A stretch of 64,000 bases of DNA from Amphritea atlantica. Its GTDB lineage: Bacteria; Pseudomonadota; Gammaproteobacteria; Pseudomonadales; Balneatricaceae. This document shows positions 16,733-25,503 of this stretch, in pieces. The first letter of the stretch is position 1. Every line of letters begins with the position of its first letter. The position numbers were made by a program, and so were the translations under genes. The notes under the pieces are model-generated. The model did no database searches, was not told the DNA's origin, and saw only the letters and a list, made by a program, of their open reading frames with translations. Where the stretch lies: NCBI GenBank assembly GCA_024397875.1, contig CP073344.1, positions 1,417,001-1,481,000 of the forward strand, given 5' to 3'.

Positions 16733-17109
16733 TTCGGACTCCCGGGATGCAGAAAGTATTATGCTGAAGTGTCAGTCAGAACAGGGAAGATAGCCTCAGA
16801 CTGAATCTCAGTACTGACAGGCCTAAATTATCGGAACTGGTTGTCAACTATATCCTGCGGATTAGCAGAATCAGCAATAAAAAGCCTGTCAGTCTTTTGG
16901 ATTTCAGGCTGAAGTAATGATAAGGAGGGTTCCTGATAGGGATACCACTCTGTTTAGTGGCGTGAATTATACCTGTTCATCAGCCAGGATCTAATATTGA
17001 TTCAGCATAAATATAAAGTTTTAGTTATAAGCACTATTTTTATGATAACCAAAAGAAATAAGTGGGGTTCTTTTCAGCAGGGAGATGACAGGGCATTCTG
17101 TCGCGCTGT
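16733..17109 (-). promoter_or_regulatory. Leader / intergenic region upstream of nhaC
   Basis: This 377-bp stretch has no gene. On the minus strand it contains a terminator-like hairpin (16879-16910), a CCACT / AGTGG hairpin (about 16944-16959), and a perfect 10-bp inverted repeat (16813-16822 ACTGACAGGC with 16884-16893) whose distal arm is also part of the terminator stem. This allows two alternative foldings in an nhaC leader transcript. Confidence 0.4.
16879..16910 (-). terminator. Intrinsic terminator-like hairpin between the diguanylate cyclase gene and nhaC
   Basis: Read on the minus strand: AGCCTG, a 16-20 nt loop, CAGGCT, then TTTTTA. It could end the cyclase transcript or attenuate nhaC. 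Confidence 0.6.
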
Positions 17110-19113
17110 TTAAGCGAGTTGCTGCTCCTGAGGTTCTGCGGCAAAACAGTAGCTATTCTTTTGTGCGCGCTTTGCTTCGTACATTGCCTGATCGGCTTCA
17201 TGCAGAAGTGATTCAAGCGGCAGGCCCTGAAAGTGTATGGCAATACCGATGCTGATGCCTATCTGAAGTTGCTGGTCACGGTAGGAAACCGGCTTTTCAG
17301 TTGCGTCGATAATTCGACGGGCGATAATCTCAAGTTGCCGTTTGTTGCCATAGGAGGGAAGTATCGCTGCAAACTCGTCGCCACCCAGTCGCGCCAGGGT
17401 GTCGCTCTCACGCAGTATTTGTTTGAGTCGGGCCGCAAACTGCTTTAATACATAGTCTCCCGCCTCATGCCCATGCTGGTCATTGATCGGTTTGAAGTTA
17501 TCAAGATCCATATAGAGGAGTGCTAACGGCTCTTTGCTGCGTCTGGATTGGGCCAGTTGTAACTCAAGCATCTGAATAAAGATGTTACGGTTGTTAAGCC
17601 CGGTTAGCATATCGTGGTGGGCAAGGTGTTCAATCTGTTGCTGAGCGATAAGATTTTTTTGCTGGATTCTGAAATACATGACTGTACCTGTTCCGGTAAC
17701 AATGACAGTCAGGAAAAAAAACATTATCAGATGGGGCAGAATGTTGCTGTAAGGGATTGATAGGTTTTGTGGACTTGCCAGCGATATCAGTTTCCACTCG
17801 GGCCAGTGCATCTCTGCCGCTTGCTTCTTCAACTCAGGGCTTGCGGCTGAGGTCCGTCCGGCTGCAACGGTATCAAATATAAAATATCCATAAGGCGAGA
17901 GAAAGGCTCCCTGGTCATTGCCAGCAATCTTCTGCCAGATACCGGGGTAGTATTTTTCAATGGTTCTGTCCTTATATTCCGGAAACATAAAGGCCCAGGC
18001 GGCATCACGCTCTCGTCCGAACATCCAGTAGCCATTCTCGTTAAGCAGCATAAGTTCGCCTGCGGTATTTTGAGCATCCCCTTTTAACTGAGTGAATAGG
18101 GCAGATGCATTCAAATTGATGATAATGACCCCTCGTTTGTTGCCCTGCTGGTCGAAAACCGGTGATGCGGTGCGCACAATCGGTTTAAAAGGTAGCTCAA
18201 TATGACCCTTTTCAATATTGAGGTCCATGGGGGAGATGTAAACCTGCCCGGATGAGAGCTTGAAAGAGTCGGTGAAGTAGTAGCGGTTATGTTTATCCTG
18301 AAGGTTTTCAGCGCCGATGACGACAGGTTCGAGGCTGCCCTGATCAACTCTGATCTGCTCTATGCCCCGTTTATCGATGAAGCGGATCTGTTCGTAGACC
18401 GGTTTGACTGATGCCAGGCTAAGATAGTCTTTGGCCAGCCGTGAATGCGCAGCAGAATCTCCGTTAAACAGCGCCTGAAGATTTTCCTGTCGTGCCAGGA
18501 TCAGAGTATCCAGTGCCGCTTTGGATATCTGATCGTTGAGGCTATTCCTTATCCGGGCGAGTTGTGGCTGCTCAGCCGCCACTGCCTGAGTTGTATAGTT
18601 GAGTTGTTGTTGCTGATAAACATTGAGCAGTAACAACAGAAAAAGACTCAGTGAGGCGAGGTAAAGAAACAGGAGAAAACCGCGCAGTGCCAGAATCCTG
18701 TCGATCAGCGAAGGTTTGTTAAGGAGTACCGGATTGGTCGGTTTCAATAGTAGATAATGTATAAGCAGCGTGGTGATGAGCGAATAAAACAGGGCATCTG
18801 ACACCATGGTAGTCAGTGTGCTTGGTGAAAGGCTGATGAGAGGAAATGTCAGCATCAGCATGGATTCAACGCCCATCGCGATCAGCCCGGTTCGCAGCAG
18901 CATCGACTCAACATTCAGGTCCTGGCGTATTTGAAGCCTGTCCGTCTTAACCAGATAGCGTACGAGGATTACCGTGAAGGATGCAATGATGACCGCGTCA
19001 AGGAATACTTCCAGCCAGAAGAAGCTGGTTGCGATTTCAAGCTTCTGCAGTGTTTGCATGATCAGCATCTCGGCTGACATCAGAAGCGTGAAGAGAAGCA
19101 GGAGGTATAACAT
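17110..19113 (-). CDS. Membrane-bound diguanylate cyclase with periplasmic sensor domain
   Basis: A 667-residue protein. The first 170 residues contain about five hydrophobic segments, then comes a periplasmic Cache-like sensor (about 175-450, with IRFIDKRGIEQIRVDQG and VYISPMDLN), another membrane helix (HLIMFFFLTVIVTGTGTVMY) and a C-terminal GGDEF domain. The active site GGDEF is at about 577-581, and an inhibitory RxxD site (RESD) lies five residues before it, so it should make c-di-GMP with product feedback. The membrane-sensor layout indicates response to an external small ligand. Monocistronic; the start is poorly marked by a Shine-Dalgarno sequence. Confidence 0.9.
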   Translation of the reverse strand: MLYLLLLFTLLMSAEMLIMQTLQKLEIATSFFWLEVFLDAVIIASFTVILVRYLVKTDRLQIRQDLNVESMLLRTGLIAMGVESMLMLTFPLISLSPSTLTTMVSDALFYSLITTLLIHYLLLKPTNPVLLNKPSLIDRILALRGFLLFLYLASLSLFLLLLLNVYQQQQLNYTTQAVAAEQPQLARIRNSLNDQISKAALDTLILARQENLQALFNGDSAAHSRLAKDYLSLASVKPVYEQIRFIDKRGIEQIRVDQGSLEPVVIGAENLQDKHNRYYFTDSFKLSSGQVYISPMDLNIEKGHIELPFKPIVRTASPVFDQQGNKRGVIIINLNASALFTQLKGDAQNTAGELMLLNENGYWMFGRERDAAWAFMFPEYKDRTIEKYYPGIWQKIAGNDQGAFLSPYGYFIFDTVAAGRTSAASPELKKQAAEMHWPEWKLISLASPQNLSIPYSNILPHLIMFFFLTVIVTGTGTVMYFRIQQKNLIAQQQIEHLAHHDMLTGLNNRNIFIQMLELQLAQSRRSKEPLALLYMDLDNFKPINDQHGHEAGDYVLKQFAARLKQILRESDTLARLGGDEFAAILPSYGNKRQLEIIARRIIDATEKPVSYRDQQLQIGISIGIAIHFQGLPLESLLHEADQAMYEAKRAQKNSYCFAAEPQEQQLA

Positions 19114-19404
19114 TGTCGTTAAAATGCCTTGTGCTGCGTTTTCTGAATATAACTCTATTCAAGTGTCGGCGGCCGTTTTGAACTGACCGACTTTAAAAAA
19201 CTGTTTTTTGTGAAAGAGTTATATTGTTTTATCCATAAAAGTGCGCTCATCTTAACAGAGGTTCAGCACCGGCAACAGTGACCTTAGGGGGGCGATTGCT
19301 TGAAAGGTGGAGATATTTAAGTGAAGCATCTGGGAGCTATTGGGCTAATGTGCGCCGGAGGGCAATACACGGAATCTGTTCCTGTGTTGCTGAAATAGCA
19401 GAGC
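19114..19404. other. Intergenic region without a recognisable gene
   Basis: Separates the 5' end of the cyclase gene from the phoX terminator. It holds an A/T palindrome AAAAAAC-T-GTTTTTT (19195-19209) that may lie near the cyclase promoter on the minus strand. A short plus-strand frame here has no supporting features. Confidence 0.35.
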
Positions 19405-19430
19405 TAAAAAAGCCTCCAAATGGAGGCTTT
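19405..19430 (-). terminator. Intrinsic terminator of phoX
   Basis: AAGCCTCC-AAAT-GGAGGCTT stem-loop. On the minus strand it is followed by TTTTTT, 23 bp past the phoX stop. Confidence 0.88.
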
Positions 19431-19452
19431 GCTATCTTATTGAATTTGGAGT

Positions 19453-21351
19453 TCAGGCGCCGATGATGCCGCCATCTGTGCGCTGAATAACCATAATGGT
19501 TGAGCGAGGCTTGCTATTTCCACCCGCCGGGAAGTGAGATGGTTTATCATCTTCGCCTGGATGCTGGACACCGACAAACGCCGTACGCTGATCGGGTGAG
19601 AATGCCAGTCCGGTGATCTCGCAGGCGATCGGGCCGGTCGCAAAACGACGGACTTCTCCGGTTTTGGGGTCTGCACAGAGCATCTGGTTGTTGCCCATCC
19701 CCGCGAAGTCTCCCTCATTTGAGTACTTGCCGTCGGTCAGAATCCACAGACGACCATCGTTGTCAAAGCCAAGTCCATCCGGGCTGTTGAACATGTTTTC
19801 GTCATTGATGTTAGCAGAACCCGCGTAGAAGTCCTTGTGTACGGTTGGGTTACCGGCGACCAGAAACAGATCCCACTTAAAGGTGGCAGCAGTATTGTCA
19901 CCATTGGTTTCAGTCCAGCGAACGATCTGGCCGTACTTGTTGTCAGCACGTGGATTAGGGCCACCAACAGGCTGGTTTTCTTTCTTGCCACGGTTCTTGT
20001 TATTGGTCAGTGTACAGCACACTGTTTTGGTTTTCGGGTGTACGGCAACCCACTCCGGACGGTCCATAGTGGTAGCGCCAACAACGGTAGCGGCTTCTCG
20101 GGCATAGATCAGGATTTCAGCCTGGCTGTTAAAACCGTTCTCTTTGGTCAGGCCGTTTTTGCCGTGAGTCAACTCAATCCACTCGCCCTTGCCCTTAACG
20201 TCACCCTTTTTAGCGGTGAAACGGGACACATACAGGGTGCCTTCTTCCAGCAGATTACGATTAGACGCTTTATCCGCAGCATTGTATTTGTGCTTAGAAA
20301 CAAACTTGTACAGGTGTTCACCGCGCTCGTCATCACCCAGATAAACCACTACATGGCCGTTATCAGCAACGATTACCGCGGCGTTTTCATGCTTGAAACG
20401 GCCCAGAGCGGTACGCTTAAGCGGAGTGGAGGTTGGATCCATCGGATCGATCTCAACAACCCAGCCGTGACGATGTGGCTCATTTGGCTCTTGAGTGATA
20501 TCGAAGCGGCTGTCGAATTTATACCACTTGTACTTGCTGTCATCTTTAATGCCGTAACGTTTCTCGTGGCCATTCAGTTCAGCACCGGGCTTAGCGAAGT
20601 AACCGTTAAAGTTCTCTTCACAGGTCAGGTAGGTGCCCCACGGGGTTTGACCGTTTGCACAGTTGTTGAAGGTACCCAGGACTTTTTTGCCGGCAGCATC
20701 TGCACTGGTCTTCATCAGATCATGGCCAGCAGCAGGGCCGGTCAGCATCATTTCAGTGTTAGCGGTAATACGGCGGTTGTATTCAGATTCCTTGCTGTAT
20801 TCCCAGCCATTGGCAGTACGTTTGATTTCGAATACAGATACACCGTGTGCTGCCTGTGCTTTTTTAACATCATCAGCCGTTATTGCCTCGCCTCTGTGGG
20901 CAAACAGTAGTTTATAGTTGGTGTATTCATTGTTGACGGCCAGTAGAGCGCGGTCCTCTGACAGAGGGAAGAAGGACATGCCGTCAGTATTATCACCAAA
21001 CTGTCCTGCCTGAGCGCTGGCAGGCTGGTTGCCGCTTTCGTCAAAGGCTGGCGCACCCTTAAGAATAGGGTCTCCCCAGGAGATCAGCGGCTTGGCAACA
21101 TAACCCTCTGGAACCACGAAAGTATCCGCAGTGCTGGCGGGAATTTTGTTGAAGCCCAGCAGCTTGCTTTCAGGATGAGTGGTTGCAGCGACCGCTTTAG
21201 TCAGTGGATTCGCAGCCAGAAACAAGCCCATTGCGGTAGCGCCGCCCTGCATGAAACGGCGACGGCTTAAACCTGCATCGATAATTTTGCTGAAATCGGA
21301 GTCCTGTTCGGTGTGCAAAGCTGAGTCGGCCTGCAGAAGATCTTTGTTCAT
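19453..21351 (-). CDS. phoX: PhoX-family alkaline phosphatase (Tat-exported)
   Basis: A 632-residue DUF839/PhoX protein: a monomeric phosphatase, known in the family to use Ca and Fe cofactors, that releases phosphate from organic esters in the periplasm or outside. The N-terminus carries a twin-arginine signal (SRRRFMQGGATAMGLFL, about residues 28-44) cut near AVA. Typical body motifs are GDNTDGMSFFPL, LLAVNNEYTN, CEENFNGYF and NMFNSPDGLGFDNDGRLW. Start ATG 21351 has AGGAAA in front; the open frame extends to 21387, but those residues precede a normal Tat leader. A three-unit PhoB box lies about 75-105 bp upstream. Monocistronic with its own terminator. Confidence 0.92.
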   Translation of the reverse strand: MNKDLLQADSALHTEQDSDFSKIIDAGLSRRRFMQGGATAMGLFLAANPLTKAVAATTHPESKLLGFNKIPASTADTFVVPEGYVAKPLISWGDPILKGAPAFDESGNQPASAQAGQFGDNTDGMSFFPLSEDRALLAVNNEYTNYKLLFAHRGEAITADDVKKAQAAHGVSVFEIKRTANGWEYSKESEYNRRITANTEMMLTGPAAGHDLMKTSADAAGKKVLGTFNNCANGQTPWGTYLTCEENFNGYFAKPGAELNGHEKRYGIKDDSKYKWYKFDSRFDITQEPNEPHRHGWVVEIDPMDPTSTPLKRTALGRFKHENAAVIVADNGHVVVYLGDDERGEHLYKFVSKHKYNAADKASNRNLLEEGTLYVSRFTAKKGDVKGKGEWIELTHGKNGLTKENGFNSQAEILIYAREAATVVGATTMDRPEWVAVHPKTKTVCCTLTNNKNRGKKENQPVGGPNPRADNKYGQIVRWTETNGDNTAATFKWDLFLVAGNPTVHKDFYAGSANINDENMFNSPDGLGFDNDGRLWILTDGKYSNEGDFAGMGNNQMLCADPKTGEVRRFATGPIACEITGLAFSPDQRTAFVGVQHPGEDDKPSHFPAGGNSKPRSTIMVIQRTDGGIIGA

Positions 21352-21426
21352 GCTTGGTTTCCTAAAAACGGAAGTGAGTGGAATCATTTTCTGAGAAGAA
21401 GATTAGACTCTGTTTATGTCTGCCGG

Positions 21427-21455
21427 ATGACTTTAATATGACCGGCAGATGACAT
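21427..21455 (-). promoter_or_regulatory. PhoB box (three 11-bp-spaced repeats) of phoX
   Basis: On the plus strand ATGAC occurs at 21427, 21438 and 21449, exactly 11 bp apart; on the minus strand this reads as three GTCAT units (TGTCAT, GGTCAT, AGTCAT), the form of tandem PhoB half-sites. A CATAAA that could be the -10 lies about 10 bp downstream. This predicts induction by phosphate starvation. Confidence 0.82.
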
Positions 21456-21558
21456 TGAGGTCGTTTTGCTTTGCTTTGTTAAGATCCAGAACTATAAACG
21501 TTAGTTATATGTAACAATGTTGTGTTTATCTGCAACATCATAATGAAGGGAATTTTCT

Positions 21559-22128
21559 ATGCTGATTTTAGTTTTGGGATTAATACTTTTTCTGGGGATA
21601 CACAGTGTCGCGATTGTTGCGCTGCCATTGCGTAACCGGGCAGCCGCCTTCAGTGAGATGGGATGGAAACTGTTTTATGCGATTATCTCTCTGGCCGGTT
21701 TGTGGCTGATTGCCCGGGGCTATGCGCAGTACCGGCTTGATCCGTATATTGTTTATGTAACGCCTGTTTGGATGCGTCACCTGGCTGCGCTTTTGTTGCT
21801 GCCGGTATTTATACTGTTTCTGGCACCCTATTTTCCGGGACGAATCAAGCGGGTGACCGTTCATCCTCAGCTGATTGCCGTAAAACTCTGGGCCGTGTCT
21901 CACCTGCTGGTGAATGGTACGCTGGGGGATCTGGTTCTGTTTGGCAGCTTCCTCGCCTGGGCTGTGGTCGACCGTATCTCCATGAAAAGACGTGAACAAC
22001 GGCCACTACCGGGTGCTCCGGCTTCTGCCTACAACGATGTGATTCTGGTAATCGTTGGTTTAGCACTCTATGGCGCTACCGTTGTCTGGGGTCATCAATG
22101 GTTAATCGGAGTCGCTCCGTTCAGTTGA
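21559..22128 (+). CDS. NnrU-family membrane protein
   Basis: A 189-residue inner-membrane protein with about five hydrophobic segments, the first at residues 1-20. It shows NnrU-family marks: GIHSVAIVALPLRNR, MRHLAALLLLPVFILFLA, KLWAVSHLLVNGTLGDLVLF (conserved His in the helix) and AYNDV near the end. NnrU was first noted near nitrite/NO reductase genes in denitrifiers but is widespread; its biochemical role is not established, and related MAPEG/isoprenoid-modifying NnrU proteins exist. No denitrification gene is adjacent. Start ATG 21559 follows GAAGGGAA. Confidence 0.8.
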   Translation: MLILVLGLILFLGIHSVAIVALPLRNRAAAFSEMGWKLFYAIISLAGLWLIARGYAQYRLDPYIVYVTPVWMRHLAALLLLPVFILFLAPYFPGRIKRVTVHPQLIAVKLWAVSHLLVNGTLGDLVLFGSFLAWAVVDRISMKRREQRPLPGAPASAYNDVILVIVGLALYGATVVWGHQWLIGVAPFS

Positions 22129-22156
22129 TGCACAGAGAACCCCGGTTTGTATAAAT

Positions 22157-22858
22157 CTAGTCTGCCAGTTCTTCCAGCCCCGGGGTCTGTTCCAGGGCTC
22201 GGCTGGGGCTGAGCAGGTGTTGTCTGATCAGCTCCCGGGCTGTGTCACCTTCACCTGCCAGCAGCGCATCGATAAGCTGTTGATGCTCTTTCTGGTTGGC
22301 ATCAAATACGTCACTGTTGGCCATGTTTTTCTTCAGCCAGAGGTTGCGGTAGCGGGAGGCTTTTTCATACAGTGAGCGACGTACCTGCAGCAGGGTAGGT
22401 GAGTTACAGCCACGGGCGATTGCGGTATGAAACGCCTGATGGCGACGTTCCCACTCCTGAGGGTCTTTATCGACCATATCACCGAACTTGTGCATGGTGT
22501 GAGCCGCCGCCAGGATTCCCGCTTCCCACTCATCGTCACCTTTCTCCACTGCCAGCCCGATACAAAGGGCTTCGATCTCTGCCCGGGTTGCATAGATATC
22601 CCGCATCTCCTCCCGTGAAACCGGGTGAACCTTGAAGCCCCGCTGGTTTTCTACCACCACCAGTTGTTCGATCAGTAACTGAGAAAGGGCCTCTCTAAGC
22701 GGGCTGACACCGACCTGATAACGCTCTTTCAGGCGGCTCATTTTGAGTTTTTCGCCCGGCTTGAAATAACCGCTAAGGATATCCTGTTTCAGATCACCTA
22801 CCACTTTCAGGGCAGAGTTATCGCCTCGGGTATCTATCGTAAGTCTGGTTGCTGTCAT
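22157..22858 (-). CDS. glaR: GntR-family regulator with FCD domain, probable regulator of glutarate genes (CsiR/GlaR-like)
   Basis: A 233-residue repressor. The N-terminal winged helix (about 20-85: LKMSRLKERYQVGVSPLREA) is followed by a helical FCD ligand domain (DIYATRAEIEALCIGLAVEK, HQAFHTAIARGCNSP, EHQQLIDALLAGE; metal-binding Asp/His expected). It is divergent from glaH, the arrangement expected of a repressor that controls the adjacent gene. In Escherichia coli the homologous CsiR/GlaR represses csiD and responds to glutarate. The spacer contains three related GAC-centred motifs that are good operator candidates. The gene name follows context and is less certain than the family. Confidence 0.78.
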   Translation of the reverse strand: MTATRLTIDTRGDNSALKVVGDLKQDILSGYFKPGEKLKMSRLKERYQVGVSPLREALSQLLIEQLVVVENQRGFKVHPVSREEMRDIYATRAEIEALCIGLAVEKGDDEWEAGILAAAHTMHKFGDMVDKDPQEWERRHQAFHTAIARGCNSPTLLQVRRSLYEKASRYRNLWLKKNMANSDVFDANQKEHQQLIDALLAGEGDTARELIRQHLLSPSRALEQTPGLEELAD

Positions 22859-23165
22859 GGCTAGTAAGATCTATTTGTATGTTTTTAAAGGGCTTATTGA
22901 AAAAAATATCCGCTCTGTCTGAGTCAGTTTAATTTATCGACATTGAATAGTTAAGGCAAACACTAAAAAATATTGTTGACGTTAATGATAAATGTCGACA
23001 TTATTGCATTGCGTCGATGCTGGTCGTGATCCAGATCAACTTAAAGTTGAAAGATCTGCCAGGAAAACAAAAAAATTGAAAATGCCTTACCAATGCTCCG
23101 GCATTCAGCGATGAATCTATTGAGCCTTTGATAAGCGATATGAATACTGTATTGGAGAGATAAAG
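22859..23165. promoter_or_regulatory. glaR-glaH divergent control region with repeated GntR operator
   Basis: This 307-bp spacer contains the perfect palindrome AATGTCGACATT (22991-23002) and two diverged copies, ATCGACATT (22936-22944) and TTGTTGACGTT (about 22973-22983), their GAC cores 39 and 19 bp apart. This form is typical of FCD-type GntR operators. A second palindrome TCAACTT-A-AAGTTGA lies at 23036-23050, just after a weak CRP-like GTGA-N6-TCA (23025-23038). glaH starts about 115 bp further on. Confidence 0.65.
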
Positions 23166-24116
23166 ATGACTGCTTTATTGCGTGAAGTTGAAACAACTCA
23201 ACCACAGGGTTTTTCTGTTGCCCCCTATGCTGCAAATAAACGGCTTCAGGTTGTTACTCTGACTGCAGAGACCGTCGCTGCGTTTGATGAGTCGATGAGA
23301 GAGTGGCCGGTACAGGCGCTGGAATACAAGCCGTTCCTGCGCTATGCGGTGGCTGATAAGCTTGACGCAATCAGCAATTACACTCTGGGCAAGTTTCTCA
23401 ATGCAACCATGCAGGACCGTAATACCGGCGCTTTCCTGCTTCAGTATGAGGGGCAGCCTGATATCGAAGCGGGTGAGCTGCGCACTGAGTTCGATATTAA
23501 ACTGTCAACGGCAGTATCCCATATGATTGGTCTGCCAAATCATGATGCGATGTACGGCAAGTACTACGCACGATTTACCGTACTCAATGAAGACAATTCT
23601 GACAGCTATCTGCGTCAGGCGCATCGGCGCATGGAACTGCATAACGATGGTACTTACGTCAATGAGCGTACCGATTTTGTTCTGATGCAGAAACTGGGTG
23701 AGGCCCATATGGAGGGCGGTGATTCACTACTGTTGCACGTTGATGACTGGGCCGATCTGGACAAGTTCTATCGTCATCCACTGGCCAAGAAAAACATTGT
23801 CTGGGGTGCGCCGAAGTCTAAAAATGTAGAAACAAAAATTGAACACCCGATCTTCTTTGAAGAGGATAAGAACGGGAAACCCCACATGCTGTTCATCGAT
23901 CAGTTTGCTGAACCTCAGAATATGGCCGAAGGCCTCTATCTCTACGAGATGGGTAAGTCGCTGGAGGAAGATGAAAACTTCTTCGGTGTTCGTCTGCCTG
24001 TGGGCACTATGCTGGTGGTACAGAACCATTGCTGGTTGCACGGTCGGGACAAATTTGTTGCCCATCCACAGCTAAGCCGTGAACTGCTGCGTCAGCGTGG
24101 ACACTTCACCAAGTAA
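23166..24116 (+). CDS. glaH: Glutarate 2-hydroxylase (CsiD family)
   Basis: A 316-residue Fe(II)/2-oxoglutarate-dependent dioxygenase converting glutarate to L-2-hydroxyglutarate with succinate and CO2 as by-products. The iron triad is visible: His159 and Asp161 in MELHNDGTY and His292 in WLHGRDKF, with an Arg (about 305, LSRELLRQRG) for 2-oxoglutarate. Full length for the family. GGAGAG precedes ATG 23166. With lhgO it forms the glutarate branch of lysine catabolism. Unlike in E. coli, no gabD/gabT/gabP genes follow. A strong terminator separates it from lhgO. Confidence 0.94.
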   Translation: MTALLREVETTQPQGFSVAPYAANKRLQVVTLTAETVAAFDESMREWPVQALEYKPFLRYAVADKLDAISNYTLGKFLNATMQDRNTGAFLLQYEGQPDIEAGELRTEFDIKLSTAVSHMIGLPNHDAMYGKYYARFTVLNEDNSDSYLRQAHRRMELHNDGTYVNERTDFVLMQKLGEAHMEGGDSLLLHVDDWADLDKFYRHPLAKKNIVWGAPKSKNVETKIEHPIFFEEDKNGKPHMLFIDQFAEPQNMAEGLYLYEMGKSLEEDENFFGVRLPVGTMLVVQNHCWLHGRDKFVAHPQLSRELLRQRGHFTK

Positions 24117-24133
24117 CAGGTCGCAGATATACT

Positions 24134-24169
24134 ACGGCGGAGTCGTTTCACCGGCTCCGCCGTTTTTTT
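24134..24169 (+). terminator. Intrinsic terminator between glaH and lhgO
   Basis: Perfect 9-bp stem ACGGCGGAG / CTCCGCCGT, 12-nt loop, then TTTTTTT. It should end most glaH transcripts, so lhgO needs read-through or its own promoter in the 60 bp that follow. Confidence 0.88.
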
Positions 24170-24229
24170 CTACAGAACTGACATTTAATCCGGTTCTGTC
24201 ATGTCTATGTTGAAACAGGGTGAAGATTA

Positions 24230-25438
24230 ATGACATACGATTACATCATCATTGGCGGCGGTATCGTCGGTATGTCTACCGGCTGGCAATTACAACAGCG
24301 TTATCCGGATGCTAAAATTCTGCTGCTGGAGAAAGAGTCCGTTTACTCGAAACATCAGACGGGCCATAACAGTGGCGTGATCCATGCGGGTGTTTATTAT
24401 GCTCCCGGTAGTCTGAAAGCACAGTTTTGTAAGGCGGGTGTTGCCGCGACGATGAAGTTTTGTGACGACAACGATGTGCCGTACAACCAGTGCGGTAAGC
24501 TGCTGGTGGCGACCAATGCACTGGAAGCTGAGCGGATGCAGGCGCTGTATAAACGCTGTCATGACAACGGAATCGATGTTGAGTTGCTGGATGCCGATCA
24601 ATTGAAATCCCGCGAGCCGAATATTGTGGGTGTGGGCGCAATTCTGGTGAAAGACACGGCGATCGTGAACTATCAGCAGGTGACCACCAAAATGGCGGAA
24701 CGCTTTGTCGAGCAGGGTGGTGATGCCCGTCTTAACCATAAAGTGGTTGGCCTGAAGGAAAGCGCAGATGAAGTGACCGTGGATGCGCTTCACAATGGTC
24801 AGCCGGTAAGCTTTAACGGCCGGTTTCTGATTACCTGTTCCGGTCTGATGGCGGATCGCACCACGAAAATGCTGGGGATTAAAACCGACTTCCAGATCAT
24901 CCCGTTCCGGGGAGAGTATTATAAACTACCGGAAAAATATAACACGATCGTTAACCACCTGATCTATCCGATTCCCGATCCCGATCTGCCATTCCTCGGT
25001 GTTCACCTGACCCGCATGATCGACGGATCAGTGACTGTTGGACCAAATGCCGTGCAGGGCTGGAAGCGCGAAGGCTATGGCAAGATCAATATCAGCCTGA
25101 GGGATATCTGGGATATGGTGACTTTCCCGGGCTTCTGGCGCGTGCTAAAGGCGCATATCGGCACCGGTATTGTGGAAACCAAAAACTCCCTGTGGAAACC
25201 CGGTTATCTTAAACTAGTACAGAAGTATTGCCCCAGACTCAAAGTGGAAGACCTGCAACATTATCCTGCCGGTATCCGTGCTCAGGCAGTGATGAATGAC
25301 GGTTCACTGGTACATGACTTCCTGTTTGCTGAAAGCCCGAGGTCACTGCATGTCTGTAATGCGCCATCGCCTGCGGCCACCTCTGCAATTCCCATTGGCA
25401 GCTATATCTGCGATAAGGTAGCAGAGCAGCAAGGCTGA
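24230..25438 (+). CDS. lhgO: L-2-hydroxyglutarate oxidase / dehydrogenase
   Basis: A 402-residue FAD enzyme of the DAO family that oxidises L-2-hydroxyglutarate to 2-oxoglutarate, passing electrons to the quinone pool. FAD motif IIIGGGIVGMSTGWQLQQ at residues 5-22; the LhgO signature KHQTGHNSGVIHAGVYYAPGS follows near 44, and PAGIRAQAVM and SPAATSAIPIG lie near the C-terminus. It regenerates the 2-oxoglutarate consumed by GlaH. Start ATG 24230, preceded by AGGGTGA. It is the last recognisable gene of the glutarate locus; a terminator lies 26 bp downstream, before the AT-rich islet. Confidence 0.93.
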   Translation: MTYDYIIIGGGIVGMSTGWQLQQRYPDAKILLLEKESVYSKHQTGHNSGVIHAGVYYAPGSLKAQFCKAGVAATMKFCDDNDVPYNQCGKLLVATNALEAERMQALYKRCHDNGIDVELLDADQLKSREPNIVGVGAILVKDTAIVNYQQVTTKMAERFVEQGGDARLNHKVVGLKESADEVTVDALHNGQPVSFNGRFLITCSGLMADRTTKMLGIKTDFQIIPFRGEYYKLPEKYNTIVNHLIYPIPDPDLPFLGVHLTRMIDGSVTVGPNAVQGWKREGYGKINISLRDIWDMVTFPGFWRVLKAHIGTGIVETKNSLWKPGYLKLVQKYCPRLKVEDLQHYPAGIRAQAVMNDGSLVHDFLFAESPRSLHVCNAPSPAATSAIPIGSYICDKVAEQQG

Positions 25439-25464
25439 TCTTTTTACTACATTTTTTTAATAAG

Positions 25465-25503
25465 CGCACTTGAAAAGACGGTTTTTCAGGTGCGTTTTTT
25501 TTT
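25465..25503 (+). terminator. Intrinsic terminator after lhgO
   Basis: CGCACTTGAAAA pairs with TTTTCAGGTGCG (one G-U pair), followed by nine T. Strong. Confidence 0.9.

Noticed and set aside
16733..17109. Possible lysine riboswitch before nhaC
   Set aside because: Some NhaC-type transporters are under the lysine riboswitch, but I do not find its conserved core sequences in this leader.
19837..20910. A 357-codon plus-strand open frame opposite phoX
   Set aside because: It is antisense to a well-supported PhoX protein with Tat signal and PhoB box; its translation shows no family motif, so it is a by-product of codon bias.
23025..23038. CRP site in the glaH promoter
   Set aside because: Only about 7 of 10 core bases agree with TGTGA-N6-TCACA; kept only as a remark within the control-region entry.
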